Positions 38,547-47,570 of a DNA stretch of 64,000 nt are shown in pieces; the first letter of the stretch is position 1, and every line of letters begins with the position of its first letter. The position numbers and the translations under genes were made by a program. The notes under the pieces are model-generated. The model saw only the letters and a program-made list of their open reading frames with translations. It was not told the origin of the DNA and searched no databases. The DNA is from Alloyangia mangrovi (GTDB taxonomy: Bacteria; Pseudomonadota; Alphaproteobacteria; Rhodobacterales; Rhodobacteraceae): the NCBI RefSeq assembly GCF_002300555.2, contig NZ_NTHN02000008.1:1-64000 (forward strand). Reading direction: 5' to 3'.

Positions 38547-38793
38547 GTAGGTCCGATGCAATGCGGACTCTGAAACGTGGCCCGCGCGTCTGAGGAAGGG
38601 CCCGGATGGCCCGAAAGAGCCGCCTTCTGGCAGCCATGATGCGGGCTTGTACCGGAAACAGGCGGGAAAGGTCAATCTGTCGGGGGTTTGGACCGCAAAA
38701 TCGACGGTTTCAGCCTATTCTGAGGCGCCGGGGACACGGAATCGTGACGTTTGAGGCGGCTCAATCGCAGGAATCTTCCGCCGCGGTAGGGAC

Positions 38794-39654
38794 TCAGCGC
38801 TGCCGCCGGGCCATGAAGGCGAGCCGCTCGAAGAGGTGGACGTCCTGTTCGTTCTTCAGCAGCGCGCCGTGCAGCCTGGGCAGCGCATCGGCCCCGCTCT
38901 TGCGCAGGTCGGCGGCATCGAGGTCCTCGGCCAGCAGCAGCTTGAGCCAGTCGAGCACCTCGGAGGTCGAGGGCTTCTTCTTCAGCCCCGGCTGCTCGCG
39001 CAGCTCGTAGAACTGGGTCAGCGCCTCGGTCAGCAGGGCGGGTTTGATGCCGGGGTGGTGCACCTCGACGATGCGGCGCAGGGTCTCCTCGTCGGGGAAG
39101 CGGATGTAATGGAAGAAGCAGCGGCGCAGGAAGGCGTCGGGCAGCTCCTTTTCGTTGTTCGAGGTGATGATCACGATCGGGCGCTGGCGGGCGTGGATGG
39201 TTTCGCCGGTTTCGTAGACGTGGAACTCCATGCGGTCGAGTTCCTGCAGCAGGTCGTTCGGGAACTCGATGTCGGCCTTGTCGATCTCGTCGATCAGCAG
39301 CACCACCTTGCCCGGCGCATCGAAGGCCTGCCAGAGCTTGCCCTTGCGGATGTAGTTGCCGACGTCATGAACGCGCTCCTCGCCGAGCTGGCTGTCGCGC
39401 AGCCGGCTCACGGCGTCATACTCGTAAAGCCCTTGCTGGGCACGGGTGGTGGACTTGATCGACCATTCGATCATCGGCAGGCCAAGCGCCTGAGAAACCT
39501 GCCGCGCCAGCTCGGTCTTTCCGGTGCCGGGCTCGCCCTTGACCAGCAGCGGGCGCTCGAGGGTGATCGCGGCATTGACCGCCATTGTCAGATCCTCGGT
39601 GGCCACATAGGCCTCGGTGCCCTGGAAGCTCAGCTCGGTCCTCGGGGTCGTCAT
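38794..39654 (-). CDS. MoxR-family AAA+ ATPase
   Basis: 286 residues. Walker A is LLVKGEPGTGKTELARQV, Walker B is KVVLLIDEIDKADIEFPN, and a sensor segment is RPIVIITSNNEKELPDAFLR. MoxR proteins act as chaperones that insert metals or cofactors, often with a von Willebrand factor A partner; none is next to it here. I start at 39654 (MTTPRTELSFQG), since the longer frame has no ribosome site. It is divergent from dksA. Confidence 0.9.
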   Translation of the reverse strand: MTTPRTELSFQGTEAYVATEDLTMAVNAAITLERPLLVKGEPGTGKTELARQVSQALGLPMIEWSIKSTTRAQQGLYEYDAVSRLRDSQLGEERVHDVGNYIRKGKLWQAFDAPGKVVLLIDEIDKADIEFPNDLLQELDRMEFHVYETGETIHARQRPIVIITSNNEKELPDAFLRRCFFHYIRFPDEETLRRIVEVHHPGIKPALLTEALTQFYELREQPGLKKKPSTSEVLDWLKLLLAEDLDAADLRKSGADALPRLHGALLKNEQDVHLFERLAFMARRQR

Positions 39655-39907
39655 GTGGCATTCCTCCGCTGCTCTCCCCAGAGGGATAGAGGCCTGCAAA
39701 CCTCGCTTCAAGCGGGCTTTCAAGGTGCTTCGGAAGGGGGCTGTCACACCGTGGTTACAAAACAGGCAGCTGCCGAAGATTCGTCCGCAACCTATCCCAT
39801 TGTGTAGTGACATGGGGGGGGTGGGTAGGATAACAGCAGCCTCGCAAGGGGTGCCGGTACCGGTCAGGATTTCCTCGCCGGACACCGGTTTTGAAGAGGG
39901 AGCAGAA

Positions 39908-40330
39908 ATGAAGCCCGAGACTTTTCTGCCCGACGATTACCGTCCGGCCGAAGACGAACCTTTCATGAACGAGCGTCAGACGGAATATTTCCGCCGCAAA
40001 CTGCTCGCATGGAAAAACGACATCCTCGCCGAGAGCCGCGATACGATCGAGGCGCTGCAGGAAGCCACCCGGAACATTCCCGACGTGACCGACCGTGCCA
40101 GCGAAGAGACCGACCGCGCGCTTGAACTGCGCACCCGTGACCGTCAGCGCAAGCTGGTTGCCAAGATCGACTCGGCGCTGCGCCGGCTCGAGGAAGGCGA
40201 ATACGGATATTGCGAAGTGACTGGTGAGCCGATCAGCCTCAAGCGGCTGGATGCGCGTCCGATCGCCACCATGAGCCTCGAGGCGCAGGAGCGCCACGAG
40301 CGCCGCGAGAAGGTGCATCGCGACGACTGA
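39908..40330 (+). CDS. dksA: RNA polymerase-binding factor DksA
   Basis: 140 residues. Coiled-coil arms span about residues 25-95 (NERQTEYFRRKLLAWKNDIL, TDRALELRTRDRQRKLVAKI), and a globular end reads EYGYCEVTGEPISLKRLDAR. DksA enters the secondary channel of RNA polymerase and, with ppGpp, tunes rRNA and amino-acid promoters. The zinc finger is degenerate: Cys102 is the only cysteine, so it is a non-zinc, thiol-variant form. The start at 39908 follows GAGGGAGCAGAA. A Rho-independent terminator follows. Confidence 0.9.
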   Translation: MKPETFLPDDYRPAEDEPFMNERQTEYFRRKLLAWKNDILAESRDTIEALQEATRNIPDVTDRASEETDRALELRTRDRQRKLVAKIDSALRRLEEGEYGYCEVTGEPISLKRLDARPIATMSLEAQERHERREKVHRDD

Positions 40331-40382
40331 GCCCGCGGTGTCCCGGCCCGTGGTCGGGGTGCAAAGGCTTGACAAGACAGGG

Positions 40383-40417
40383 CGCCGGGGCCATTGGCTC
40401 CGGCGTTTTCTTTTTTT
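40383..40417 (+). terminator. Rho-independent terminator of dksA
   Basis: CGCCGG (40383-40388) pairs with CCGGCG (40400-40405), with an inner GCC/GGC and a G-T pair, followed by TTTTCTTTTTTT. It ends the dksA unit and shows that the next gene cannot begin at ATG 40338. Confidence 0.85.
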
Positions 40418-40439
40418 CGCCTTTAGCGGGAGCGGCAGG

Positions 40440-41609
40440 GTGCCGGGCAGGTCAGTCACGATTATCGGAGGGGGCATCGGCGGGTTCGCAGCGGCGCTGG
40501 CGCTGCGCCAGCGTGGCTTCGAGGTGCGCGTGCTCGAGCAGGCCGAGGCGATCTCCGAGGTCGGCGCGGGCCTGCAGATCAGCCCCAACGGGCTTCGGGT
40601 GATCGAGGCGCTGGGTCTGGCCGAGGGGCTGCGCGCCCGGGCCTGCCGGGCGCAGGCGGTGTCGTTGCGCGATCACCGCCGTGGCTCCGAAGTGCTGCGG
40701 CTCGATCTCGGGGGACTGCCTGCGGACTCCGGGTATCACTTCGTCCATCGCGCCGACCTCATCGGGCTGCTGTCGCAAGCGGCGCGCGAGGCGGGGGTGC
40801 AGGTGCGGCTGCTGCAGAAGGTCTCGGCGGTGCATCCGGGCGGACCGGTGCGGCTGGAGATGGCGAATGGCGATTCCTGCTCCGCCGACCTGGTGATCGG
40901 CGGCGACGGGCTGCATTCGGTGCTGCGCAGCGCGCTCAACGGCGTGACGGCGCCCTTCTTCACCGGGCAAGTTGCCTGGCGCGCGGTGGTGCCCAACCTC
41001 ACCGGCCACCCGCCCGAGGCGCGGGTGCACATGGGGCCGGGGCGGCACCTCGTCAGCTACCCGCTGCGCGGCGGCAAGATGGTCAATCTCGTTGCCGCCG
41101 AAGAACGTCGCGGATGGACCGAGGAAGGTTGGTCGCACTTCGACGATCCCGCCAACCTGCGCGCTGCCTTCTCCGGCTTCGTCGGTGACGTGCCGCAGCT
41201 TCTGGCCGCAGTGGACAGGCCCGGGCTCTGGGGGCTCTTCCGTCATCCGGTGGCGCGGCGCTGGTACGGCGAGGGCGTGGCGATCCTGGGCGATGCCGCG
41301 CATCCGACGCTGCCGTTCATGGCGCAGGGCGCGAACATGGCGCTGGAGGATGCCTTCGTGCTCGCCACCTGCCTGTCGTCGATGCAAGATCGCGAGGCCG
41401 CGCTGGCGCGCTACCAGGCGCTGCGCCGGGACCGCTGCGACAAGATCGTGGCGGCAGCGACCGGCAATGCCTGGAAATACCACCTCAAGAACCCGCTGGT
41501 GCGCGGCGTCGCGCATCTGGGCATGGGGATGCTTGGCCGGCTCGCGCCAGAGCGCATGCTTGGCCAGTTCGACTGGATCTACGGCTACGACGCGACGCGG
41601 GTCGCCTGA
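40440..41609 (+). CDS. FAD-dependent monooxygenase
   Basis: 389 residues from the GTG at 40440. The FAD site is SVTIIGGGIGGFAAALALRQ, a middle DLVIGGDGLHSVLRSAL and a late GEGVAILGDAAHPTLPFMAQ bind FAD in the salicylate hydroxylase / UbiH manner. The substrate could be an aromatic compound or a ubiquinone precursor. A start at 40338 would lie before the dksA terminator, so I prefer the GTG, which has AGCGGGAGCGG ahead. The gene is convergent with CreA. Confidence 0.85.
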   Translation: MPGRSVTIIGGGIGGFAAALALRQRGFEVRVLEQAEAISEVGAGLQISPNGLRVIEALGLAEGLRARACRAQAVSLRDHRRGSEVLRLDLGGLPADSGYHFVHRADLIGLLSQAAREAGVQVRLLQKVSAVHPGGPVRLEMANGDSCSADLVIGGDGLHSVLRSALNGVTAPFFTGQVAWRAVVPNLTGHPPEARVHMGPGRHLVSYPLRGGKMVNLVAAEERRGWTEEGWSHFDDPANLRAAFSGFVGDVPQLLAAVDRPGLWGLFRHPVARRWYGEGVAILGDAAHPTLPFMAQGANMALEDAFVLATCLSSMQDREAALARYQALRRDRCDKIVAAATGNAWKYHLKNPLVRGVAHLGMGMLGRLAPERMLGQFDWIYGYDATRVA

Positions 41610-41613
41610 GCGG

Positions 41614-42081
41614 TCACTCGCCCGACCATTTCGCATCCGTGCCGAAAAGCGGCACCGTCGAGAGCGACACCTTGGCCGACCCCTCGGTCAGTTCCGCCGC
41701 ATGGGCGAGATAGATCAGTGTCTGGTTCTTTTCGTCGTAGATGCGTTTCACCCGCAGCGACTTGAGGATGATCGAACGCGAGGTGCGGAACACATCCTCG
41801 CCATCCTTGTCGCGGTCGATGTCGCCGATCACGATCGGCCCGGTCTGGCGGCAGGAGATCGAGGCATTCGAGGGATCCTCGAACCAGTTTCCCTTGGACA
41901 GCCGATCCAGCAGGCCGCGGTCGAAATAGGCGATGTGGCAGGTGACGCCCTGTACCTTGGGGTCGGCAATGGCGTCGATCTCGATGTCATTGCCGACCCA
42001 GTCCACGCCCACCTCGCCCACCTGCTCCGCAAGGGTCATCGAGGGCAACAGGCAGAGCAGGGCGAGGAGGGTGGTTTTCAT
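41614..42081 (-). CDS. creA: CreA family secreted protein
   Basis: 155 residues with a signal peptide (MKTTLLALLCLLPSMTLA). The mature part contains IEIDAIADPKVQGVTCHIAY, the family hallmark, and RDKDGEDVFRTSRSIILKSL. CreA is a periplasmic protein of unproved function that is conserved in proteobacteria. It ends 5 bp from the convergent monooxygenase stop. Confidence 0.92.
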   Translation of the reverse strand: MKTTLLALLCLLPSMTLAEQVGEVGVDWVGNDIEIDAIADPKVQGVTCHIAYFDRGLLDRLSKGNWFEDPSNASISCRQTGPIVIGDIDRDKDGEDVFRTSRSIILKSLRVKRIYDEKNQTLIYLAHAAELTEGSAKVSLSTVPLFGTDAKWSGE

Positions 42082-42116
42082 GACAGGTCTCCGGTTAGGT
42101 CAGTTTGGCGGCAGGG

Positions 42117-42599
42117 TCAGAACGCAACCCGACCATGCTCGCCAACATCGGGCGTGTCATCCGTCATCTGCGCCTTTGCGATTTCATAGAGAAAGCTGGC
42201 GCCGCCGTTGCTGACCCAGACTTCACCCTCCGTGGGGGTCATCTTGATCAGTTGGACCGACGTATCGTCGCGCCCGTCCTTGAACCAGGCGCTGGCAACC
42301 ACGCTCCAGATCTCGTCGAGCTTCTTCTCGTCGCTCGAGATTTCCGCCGTGCCGAAGATGTTGGCATAGAGATGGGCCTTGGTGTCGGCGATGTGGAAGC
42401 TCACCTCGCCGCTGCTCTTGGCCGCGCGGTCGGCGGCAGAGCCCTTGGCGGTGATGAACCAGATCGCGTTCTCATCCTTGTCCGCATGCGGTGCCATCGG
42501 CACCGGGCGTTCACCATCCGCCGCCAGCAGTCCGGCGCGCACGTCCTTCAGTTGCTTCCAGAAATCATTCTTGAGGTCGGTCATGTGATCCTTGGGCAT
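42117..42599 (-). CDS. Pyridoxamine 5'-phosphate oxidase-fold (general stress 26-like) protein
   Basis: 160 residues. NAIWFITAKGSAADRAAKSS and GEVSFHIADTKAHLYANIFG fit the split-barrel, flavin- or pyridoxal-binding family called general stress protein 26. No catalytic residue is obvious and the substrate is unknown. The start is 42599 (MPKDHM) or 42584 (MTDLK); the AGGAGAGACG before 42599 favours the former. It is divergent from the ivd gene. Confidence 0.85.
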   Translation of the reverse strand: MPKDHMTDLKNDFWKQLKDVRAGLLAADGERPVPMAPHADKDENAIWFITAKGSAADRAAKSSGEVSFHIADTKAHLYANIFGTAEISSDEKKLDEIWSVVASAWFKDGRDDTSVQLIKMTPTEGEVWVSNGGASFLYEIAKAQMTDDTPDVGEHGRVAF

Positions 42600-42689
42600 G
42601 TCGTCTCTCCTTACCTGAGTGTCACCGGTTCAACGCGCCCGCCGCGGGCCCGTTCCTCGGGATCACGGCAGGGTGACGCGCCTTTGCTG

Positions 42690-42733
42690 TTGACGGCTGG
42701 CGGGCGGCGGGATTAGATATGAACAAGCGTTCA
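42690..42733 (+). promoter_or_regulatory. Promoter and palindromic operator of the leucine degradation cluster
   Basis: TTGACG (42690-42695) is followed after 17 bp by TTAGAT (42713-42718), a fair sigma-70-type pair. At 42720-42733 lies the perfect inverted repeat TGAAC-AAGC-GTTCA, in the right place to block transcription start. It suits a TetR- or GntR-type repressor; the regulator gene is not in the window. Confidence 0.5.
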
Positions 42734-42758
42734 ATAACCGCCGGGGAGGGGCGAGCTT

Positions 42759-43922
42759 ATGTTCAACGCGGTCATGACCTTTGACCTTGGAGAAGACGTC
42801 AACGCGCTGCGCGAGATGGTGCATCGCTGGGCGCAGGAGCGGGTCAAGCCGATGGCGGCGCAGGTCGACCGGGACAATGCGTTCCCGAACGAGCTGTGGC
42901 GCGAGATGGGCGAGCTGGGCCTCTTGGGCATCACCGTGCCCGAGGAGTTCGGCGGTTCCGGCATGGGCTACCTGGCACATGTGGTGGCGGTCGAGGAGAT
43001 CGCCCGCGCCTCGGCCTCGGTCTCGCTCTCCTACGGCGCGCATTCGAACCTCTGCGTCAACCAGATCAAGCTCAACGGCTCGCCCGAGCAAAAGGCGAAA
43101 TACCTGCCCGGGCTGATCTCGGGCGCGCATGTCGGCGCGCTTGCCATGTCCGAGCCGAATGCGGGGTCTGACGTGGTCAGCATGAAGCTGCGCGCCGAGA
43201 AGAAGAACGACCGTTTCATCCTCAACGGCAACAAGTACTGGATCACCAACGGGCCCGACGCCGACACGCTGGTGGTCTATGCCAAGACCGACCCCGAGGC
43301 CGGGTCGAAGGGGATCACCGCCTTCCTCATCGAGAAGAGCATGACCGGCTTCTCGACCTCGCCGCATTTCGACAAGCTCGGGATGCGCGGTTCGAACACC
43401 GCCGAGCTGATCTTCGAGGATGTGGAAGTGCCCTTCGAGAACATCCTCGGCGAAGAGGGCAAGGGCGTGCGCGTGCTGATGTCGGGGCTGGATTACGAGC
43501 GCGTCGTGCTCGCCGGCATCGGCACCGGCATCATGGCCGCCTGCCTTGACGAGATCATGCCCTACATGGCCGAGCGCAAGCAGTTCGGCCAGCCGATCGG
43601 CTCGTTCCAGCTCATGCAGGGCAAGATCGCCGACATGTACACGGCGATGAACTCGGCCCGCGCTTATGTCTACGAGGTCGCCAAGGCCTGTGACCGCGGT
43701 GACGTCACCCGTCAGGATGCCGCCGCCTGCTGCCTTTATGCGTCCGAGCAGGCGATGGTGCAGGCGCATCAGGCGGTGCAGGCGATGGGTGGGGCGGGCT
43801 TCCTTGCCGATGCGCCGGTGGCGCGGCTCTTCCGCGACGCCAAGTTGATGGAGATCGGCGCCGGCACCTCGGAGATCCGCCGCATGCTGGTGGGTCGCGA
43901 GCTGATGAACGCGATGAGCTGA
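42759..43922 (+). CDS. ivd: Isovaleryl-CoA dehydrogenase
   Basis: 387 residues, an acyl-CoA dehydrogenase that oxidises isovaleryl-CoA to 3-methylcrotonyl-CoA, the first committed oxidation of leucine breakdown. Features: [20 protein letters not shown], the FAD-binding [40 protein letters not shown], and the Glu in [20 protein letters not shown], which stands where isovaleryl-CoA dehydrogenases, unlike other members, put the catalytic base. [20 protein letters not shown] and [19 protein letters not shown] end it. ATG at 42759 follows GGGAGGGG. It heads the liu cluster. Confidence 0.94.
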   Translation: MFNAVMTFDLGEDVNALREMVHRWAQERVKPMAAQVDRDNAFPNELWREMGELGLLGITVPEEFGGSGMGYLAHVVAVEEIARASASVSLSYGAHSNLCVNQIKLNGSPEQKAKYLPGLISGAHVGALAMSEPNAGSDVVSMKLRAEKKNDRFILNGNKYWITNGPDADTLVVYAKTDPEAGSKGITAFLIEKSMTGFSTSPHFDKLGMRGSNTAELIFEDVEVPFENILGEEGKGVRVLMSGLDYERVVLAGIGTGIMAACLDEIMPYMAERKQFGQPIGSFQLMQGKIADMYTAMNSARAYVYEVAKACDRGDVTRQDAAACCLYASEQAMVQAHQAVQAMGGAGFLADAPVARLFRDAKLMEIGAGTSEIRRMLVGRELMNAMS

Positions 43923-43924
43923 AG

Positions 43925-44230
43925 GTGATGTCCCGGCCGCTCTGGTATGCCCCTGTGCTGGCGCTTCTCGCGCTGGTGGCACTGGTGGCCTACCGGGCCG
44001 GGCTGCAGGCGGCAGAGCTGACGGAAACCGAGGCGATCGCCGCCGCCGCCACGCTCTACGTCGAGACCGGCCCCGAGGGGGCCGAGAGACGCGATTGCAC
44101 GGGGCGCCCCGCGGAGGCGCCGGTCTGGATCGTGGTGACCTGCGCGCGGGAGGATCTGGCGCATGTCTACGAGATGGACCGGCTGGGGCGCATCCTTCAC
44201 GCGCGGGTCAGGAGGGGGCCGCAGACATGA
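43925..44230 (+). CDS. Small membrane-anchored protein in the liu cluster
   Basis: 101 residues, with one hydrophobic N-terminal segment (about 5-27) followed by a short exported domain with a Cys pair (RRDCTGRPAE, VTCAREDL) that could form a disulfide. Begins at GTG 43925 or ATG 43928. I do not recognise the family. It sits between ivd and the acyl-CoA synthetase, sharing its stop with the next start (ATGA), and may simply be a passenger. Confidence 0.6.
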   Translation: MMSRPLWYAPVLALLALVALVAYRAGLQAAELTETEAIAAAATLYVETGPEGAERRDCTGRPAEAPVWIVVTCAREDLAHVYEMDRLGRILHARVRRGPQT

Positions 44231-45813
44231 ACCCATTGTTGCCCGAGGGCACATACGACGAAATGCGGGCGCGCTTCGACTGGCGCGTCCCGCCTCGGCT
44301 CAACATGGCCTTGCAGGTCTGCGACGACTGGGCGGCGCTTGAGCCGGAGCGGGTGGCGATCCTCGACCACGGCCGCGGTCCGGTGACCTATGGCGCGCTG
44401 GCCCTGCTGTCGCGGCTGGTGCAGGCCGCGCTCGAGGCGCGCGGCGTGGCGCGCGGCGACCGGGTTGGCGTACTGCTCTCGCAATCGCCGCTCTGCGCCG
44501 CCGCCCATATCGCCGCCTGGCGGATGGGGGCCATTTCCGTACCGCTGTTCAAGCTCTTCCGCGAGGATGCGCTGCGCTCGCGGCTCGGCGACAGCGGGGC
44601 ACGGGCGGTGGTGACCGACAAGGAGGGGGCCGGGATGCTGGCGCCGTTCGAGCTGGAGGTGATCACCGGTCTGCCTGTGGAGCCCTCGGTCAGCCCCGTG
44701 GCCGAGACCGGCCCCGAGGATCCGGCGATCCTCATCTACACCAGCGGCACCACCGGCAAGCCCAAGGGCGCGCTGCACGGGCACCGGGTGCTCATGGGCC
44801 ACCTGCCGGGCGTCGAGATGAGCCACGACCGGCTCGGACAGCCGGGCGACGTGCTCTGGACCCCGGCGGATTGGGCGTGGATCGGCGGTCTCTTCGACGT
44901 CGCCATGCCCGCGCTGGCGCTCGGCGTGCCCGTGGTGGCCGCGCGCATGGCCAAGTTCGACGTCACGAAGTGCGCGAAGATCTGCGCGGAACACTCTGTG
45001 AAAAATGTATTTTTCCCGCCAACGGCCCTGCGCATGCTGAAGGCGGCGGATGCCCGTATCCCAAACCTGCGCTCGGTTGCCAGCGGCGGCGAGCCGCTCG
45101 GGGCCGAGATGCTGGCCTGGGGGCGCGAGGCCTTCGGGCTGACCATCAACGAGTTCTACGGCCAGACCGAATGCAACATGGTGGCGAGCTCGGCGGGCAC
45201 GCTCTTCGATCCGCGCCCGGGCTGCATCGGCAAGCCGGTGCCGGGGCACGAGATCGCGATAATCGACCTCGAAGGCCAGCCCACCGAGGGCGAGGGCGAC
45301 GTTGCGATCCGCCGGGGCTCGGGCTCGATGATGCTGGAATATTGGCAGAACCCGCAGGCGACGGCGGAGAAGTTCCGCGGCGACTGGCTGCTGACCGGCG
45401 ACCGCGGCACCTGGGAGGGCGATTACCTGCGCTTCCTCGGGCGCGAGGACGACGTGATCTCCTCCGCCGGCTACCGCATCGGCCCGGCCGAGATCGAGGA
45501 CTGCCTGATCACCCATCCGGCGGTTCTGACGGTCGGCGTGGTCGGCAAGCCCGACCCGCTGCGCACCGAGATCGTCAAGGCATATATTGTGCTGAAAGAC
45601 GGCATCGAGGCGGATGCAGAGACCTTGAAGTCCTGGGTGAAAGATAGGTTGGCAACCTATTCCTGCCCAAGAGAAATATCTTTTCTTGAGGCGCTGCCCA
45701 TGACGGTCACCGGCAAGGTGATCCGCAAGGAGCTGAAGGCCCGCGCCACGGCTGAGGCCGAGCATGAGGCCCAGGATGAGGCAGAGCGCGCAAGAGTTCA
45801 GGAGGACACATGA
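44227..45813 (+). CDS. AMP-dependent acyl-CoA synthetase
   Basis: 528 residues. It activates a fatty or branched-chain acid to its CoA thioester with ATP. The P-loop-like [19 protein letters not shown], the [17 protein letters not shown] region, the hinge [20 protein letters not shown], and the catalytic Lys in [15 protein letters not shown] are present. The setting in a leucine/isovalerate cluster suggests isovalerate or a related acid. The stop overlaps the mccB start. The end is extended by an acidic tail ([19 protein letters not shown]). Confidence 0.9.
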   Translation: MNPLLPEGTYDEMRARFDWRVPPRLNMALQVCDDWAALEPERVAILDHGRGPVTYGALALLSRLVQAALEARGVARGDRVGVLLSQSPLCAAAHIAAWRMGAISVPLFKLFREDALRSRLGDSGARAVVTDKEGAGMLAPFELEVITGLPVEPSVSPVAETGPEDPAILIYTSGTTGKPKGALHGHRVLMGHLPGVEMSHDRLGQPGDVLWTPADWAWIGGLFDVAMPALALGVPVVAARMAKFDVTKCAKICAEHSVKNVFFPPTALRMLKAADARIPNLRSVASGGEPLGAEMLAWGREAFGLTINEFYGQTECNMVASSAGTLFDPRPGCIGKPVPGHEIAIIDLEGQPTEGEGDVAIRRGSGSMMLEYWQNPQATAEKFRGDWLLTGDRGTWEGDYLRFLGREDDVISSAGYRIGPAEIEDCLITHPAVLTVGVVGKPDPLRTEIVKAYIVLKDGIEADAETLKSWVKDRLATYSCPREISFLEALPMTVTGKVIRKELKARATAEAEHEAQDEAERARVQEDT

Positions 45814-47414
45814 AACTGCAATCCCAGGCCATCCCGTTCTCCGAGACGTTCAAGGCCAACCGCGCGGGCCATCTCGAGGCGCTGCGGCTCATCGATCAGG
45901 CCGCGGCGCAGGCGGCGGCTGGCGGCGGTCAGAGGGCCCGCGAGCGCCACGTCTCGCGCGGCAAGATGCTGCCCCGCGAGCGCGTCGCCAACCTGCTCGA
46001 CCCGGGCACGCCCTTCCTCGAGATCGGCGCCACGGCGGCGCATGGCATGTACGGCGGCGACGCCCCCTGCGCCGGGGTGATCGCCGGTATTGGTCGGGTC
46101 ATGGGCCGCGAGGTGATGGTGGTCTGCAATGACGCCACGGTGAAGGGCGGCACCTACTACCCGATGACCGTCAAGAAGCACCTGCGCGCGCAGGAGATCG
46201 CCGAGGAGAACCATCTGCCCTGCGTCTACCTCGTCGACAGCGGCGGTGCGAACCTGCCGAACCAGGACGAGGTCTTCCCCGACCGCGACCACTTCGGGCG
46301 CATCTTCTACAACCAGGCGCGGATGAGCGCCAAGAACATCCCGCAGATCGCCGTGGTCATGGGATCGTGCACCGCGGGCGGCGCCTATGTGCCGGCCATG
46401 TCCGACGTGACCATCATCGTGAAGGAGCAGGGCACGATCTTCCTCGCCGGCCCGCCGCTGGTGAAGGCGGCGACCGGCGAGGTGGTCAGCGCCGAGGATC
46501 TCGGCGGCGGCGACGTGCACACAAGGCTCTCGGGCGTGGCGGACTATCTGGCCGAGGACGATGCCCATGCGCTGGCGCTCGCACGGCGTGCTGTCGGCGG
46601 GCTCAACCGGGTGAAACCAGCGGGGGTGGAGTGGCGCTCGCCCGAGGCCCCGGCCTACGACCCCGAGGAGATCCTCGGGGTGGTGCCCGCCGATCTGCGC
46701 ACCCCCTATGACATCCGCGAGGTCATCGCCCGGCTGGTCGACGGCTCGCGCTTCGACGAGTTCAAGCCGCGCTATGGCGAGACGCTGGTGACCGGCTTTG
46801 CCCATGTCGAGGGCTGCCCGGTGGGGATCATTGCCAACAACGGCGTGCTGTTTTCCGAGGCGGCGCAGAAGGGGGCGCATTTCGTCGAGCTCTGCTCGCA
46901 GCGCGGAATCCCGCTGGTCTTCCTGCAGAACATCACCGGCTTCATGGTCGGCCGGAAGTACGAGAACGAGGGCATCGCCCGGCACGGCGCCAAGATGGTG
47001 ACCGCGGTGGCGACCACCAACGTGCCGAAGATTACCATGCTGGTCGGCGGCTCCTTCGGGGCGGGCAACTACGGCATGGCGGGGCGGGCGTATCAGCCGC
47101 GGTTCCTTTGGAGCTGGCCCAACAGCCGTATCTCGGTGATGGGCGGGGCGCAGGCGGCGGGGGTGCTGGCCACGGTCAAGCGTGACGCAATCGAGCGCGG
47201 CGGCGGCAGCTGGTCGGAGGCGGAGGAGGCCGCCTTCAAGCAGCCGACCATCGACATGTTCGAGGAGCAGTCGCACCCGCTCTACGCCGCGGCCCGGCTC
47301 TGGGACGACGGCTGCGTCGACCCGCGCAAGTCGCGCGCCGTTCTGGCGCTCTCGCTGAGCGCGGCGCTGAACGCGCCGATCGAGGAGACACGCTTCGGCG
47401 TGTTCCGGATGTGA
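45810..47414 (+). CDS. mccB: Methylcrotonyl-CoA carboxylase, carboxyltransferase subunit
   Basis: 534 residues. Together with the biotin subunit it makes 3-methylglutaconyl-CoA. Seen are [40 protein letters not shown] (typical of this subtype rather than propionyl-CoA carboxylase), [20 protein letters not shown] and [20 protein letters not shown]. The ATG overlaps the preceding stop. A gap of 156 bp with an intergenic repeat separates it from the biotin subunit. Confidence 0.94.
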   Translation: MKLQSQAIPFSETFKANRAGHLEALRLIDQAAAQAAAGGGQRARERHVSRGKMLPRERVANLLDPGTPFLEIGATAAHGMYGGDAPCAGVIAGIGRVMGREVMVVCNDATVKGGTYYPMTVKKHLRAQEIAEENHLPCVYLVDSGGANLPNQDEVFPDRDHFGRIFYNQARMSAKNIPQIAVVMGSCTAGGAYVPAMSDVTIIVKEQGTIFLAGPPLVKAATGEVVSAEDLGGGDVHTRLSGVADYLAEDDAHALALARRAVGGLNRVKPAGVEWRSPEAPAYDPEEILGVVPADLRTPYDIREVIARLVDGSRFDEFKPRYGETLVTGFAHVEGCPVGIIANNGVLFSEAAQKGAHFVELCSQRGIPLVFLQNITGFMVGRKYENEGIARHGAKMVTAVATTNVPKITMLVGGSFGAGNYGMAGRAYQPRFLWSWPNSRISVMGGAQAAGVLATVKRDAIERGGGSWSEAEEAAFKQPTIDMFEEQSHPLYAAARLWDDGCVDPRKSRAVLALSLSAALNAPIEETRFGVFRM

Positions 47415-47431
47415 TGCGCGGGTGTCGGAAG

Positions 47432-47537
47432 AGAGGGGGCGCTGCCCCCGCGGGCCACAGGCCCGCAACAAGGGTAGTAGGGGGCTCTGCCCCCGTCGCC
47501 TGCGGCGACTCCCCCGGGATATTTGGGCCTAGAAGAA
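47432..47537. repeat. Dispersed intergenic repeat within the liu cluster
   Basis: GAGGGGGCGCTGCCCCC at 47432, a small hairpin GCGGGCC-3-GGCCCGC region, and then GGGGGCTCTGCCCCCGTCG, CCCCCGGGATATTTGGGCCT and AGAAGAA at 47480-47537. Like the copies elsewhere, it lies between coding regions, here inside one functional cluster. Confidence 0.75.
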
Positions 47538-47570
47538 TGACGAAGACGGGATACGGAAACGGAGGCGGCG

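Noticed and set aside
40338-40439. A start of the FAD monooxygenase at ATG 40338
   Set aside because: That segment contains the dksA terminator, and the encoded 34 residues are basic and unconserved. GTG 40440 is right before the FAD motif.
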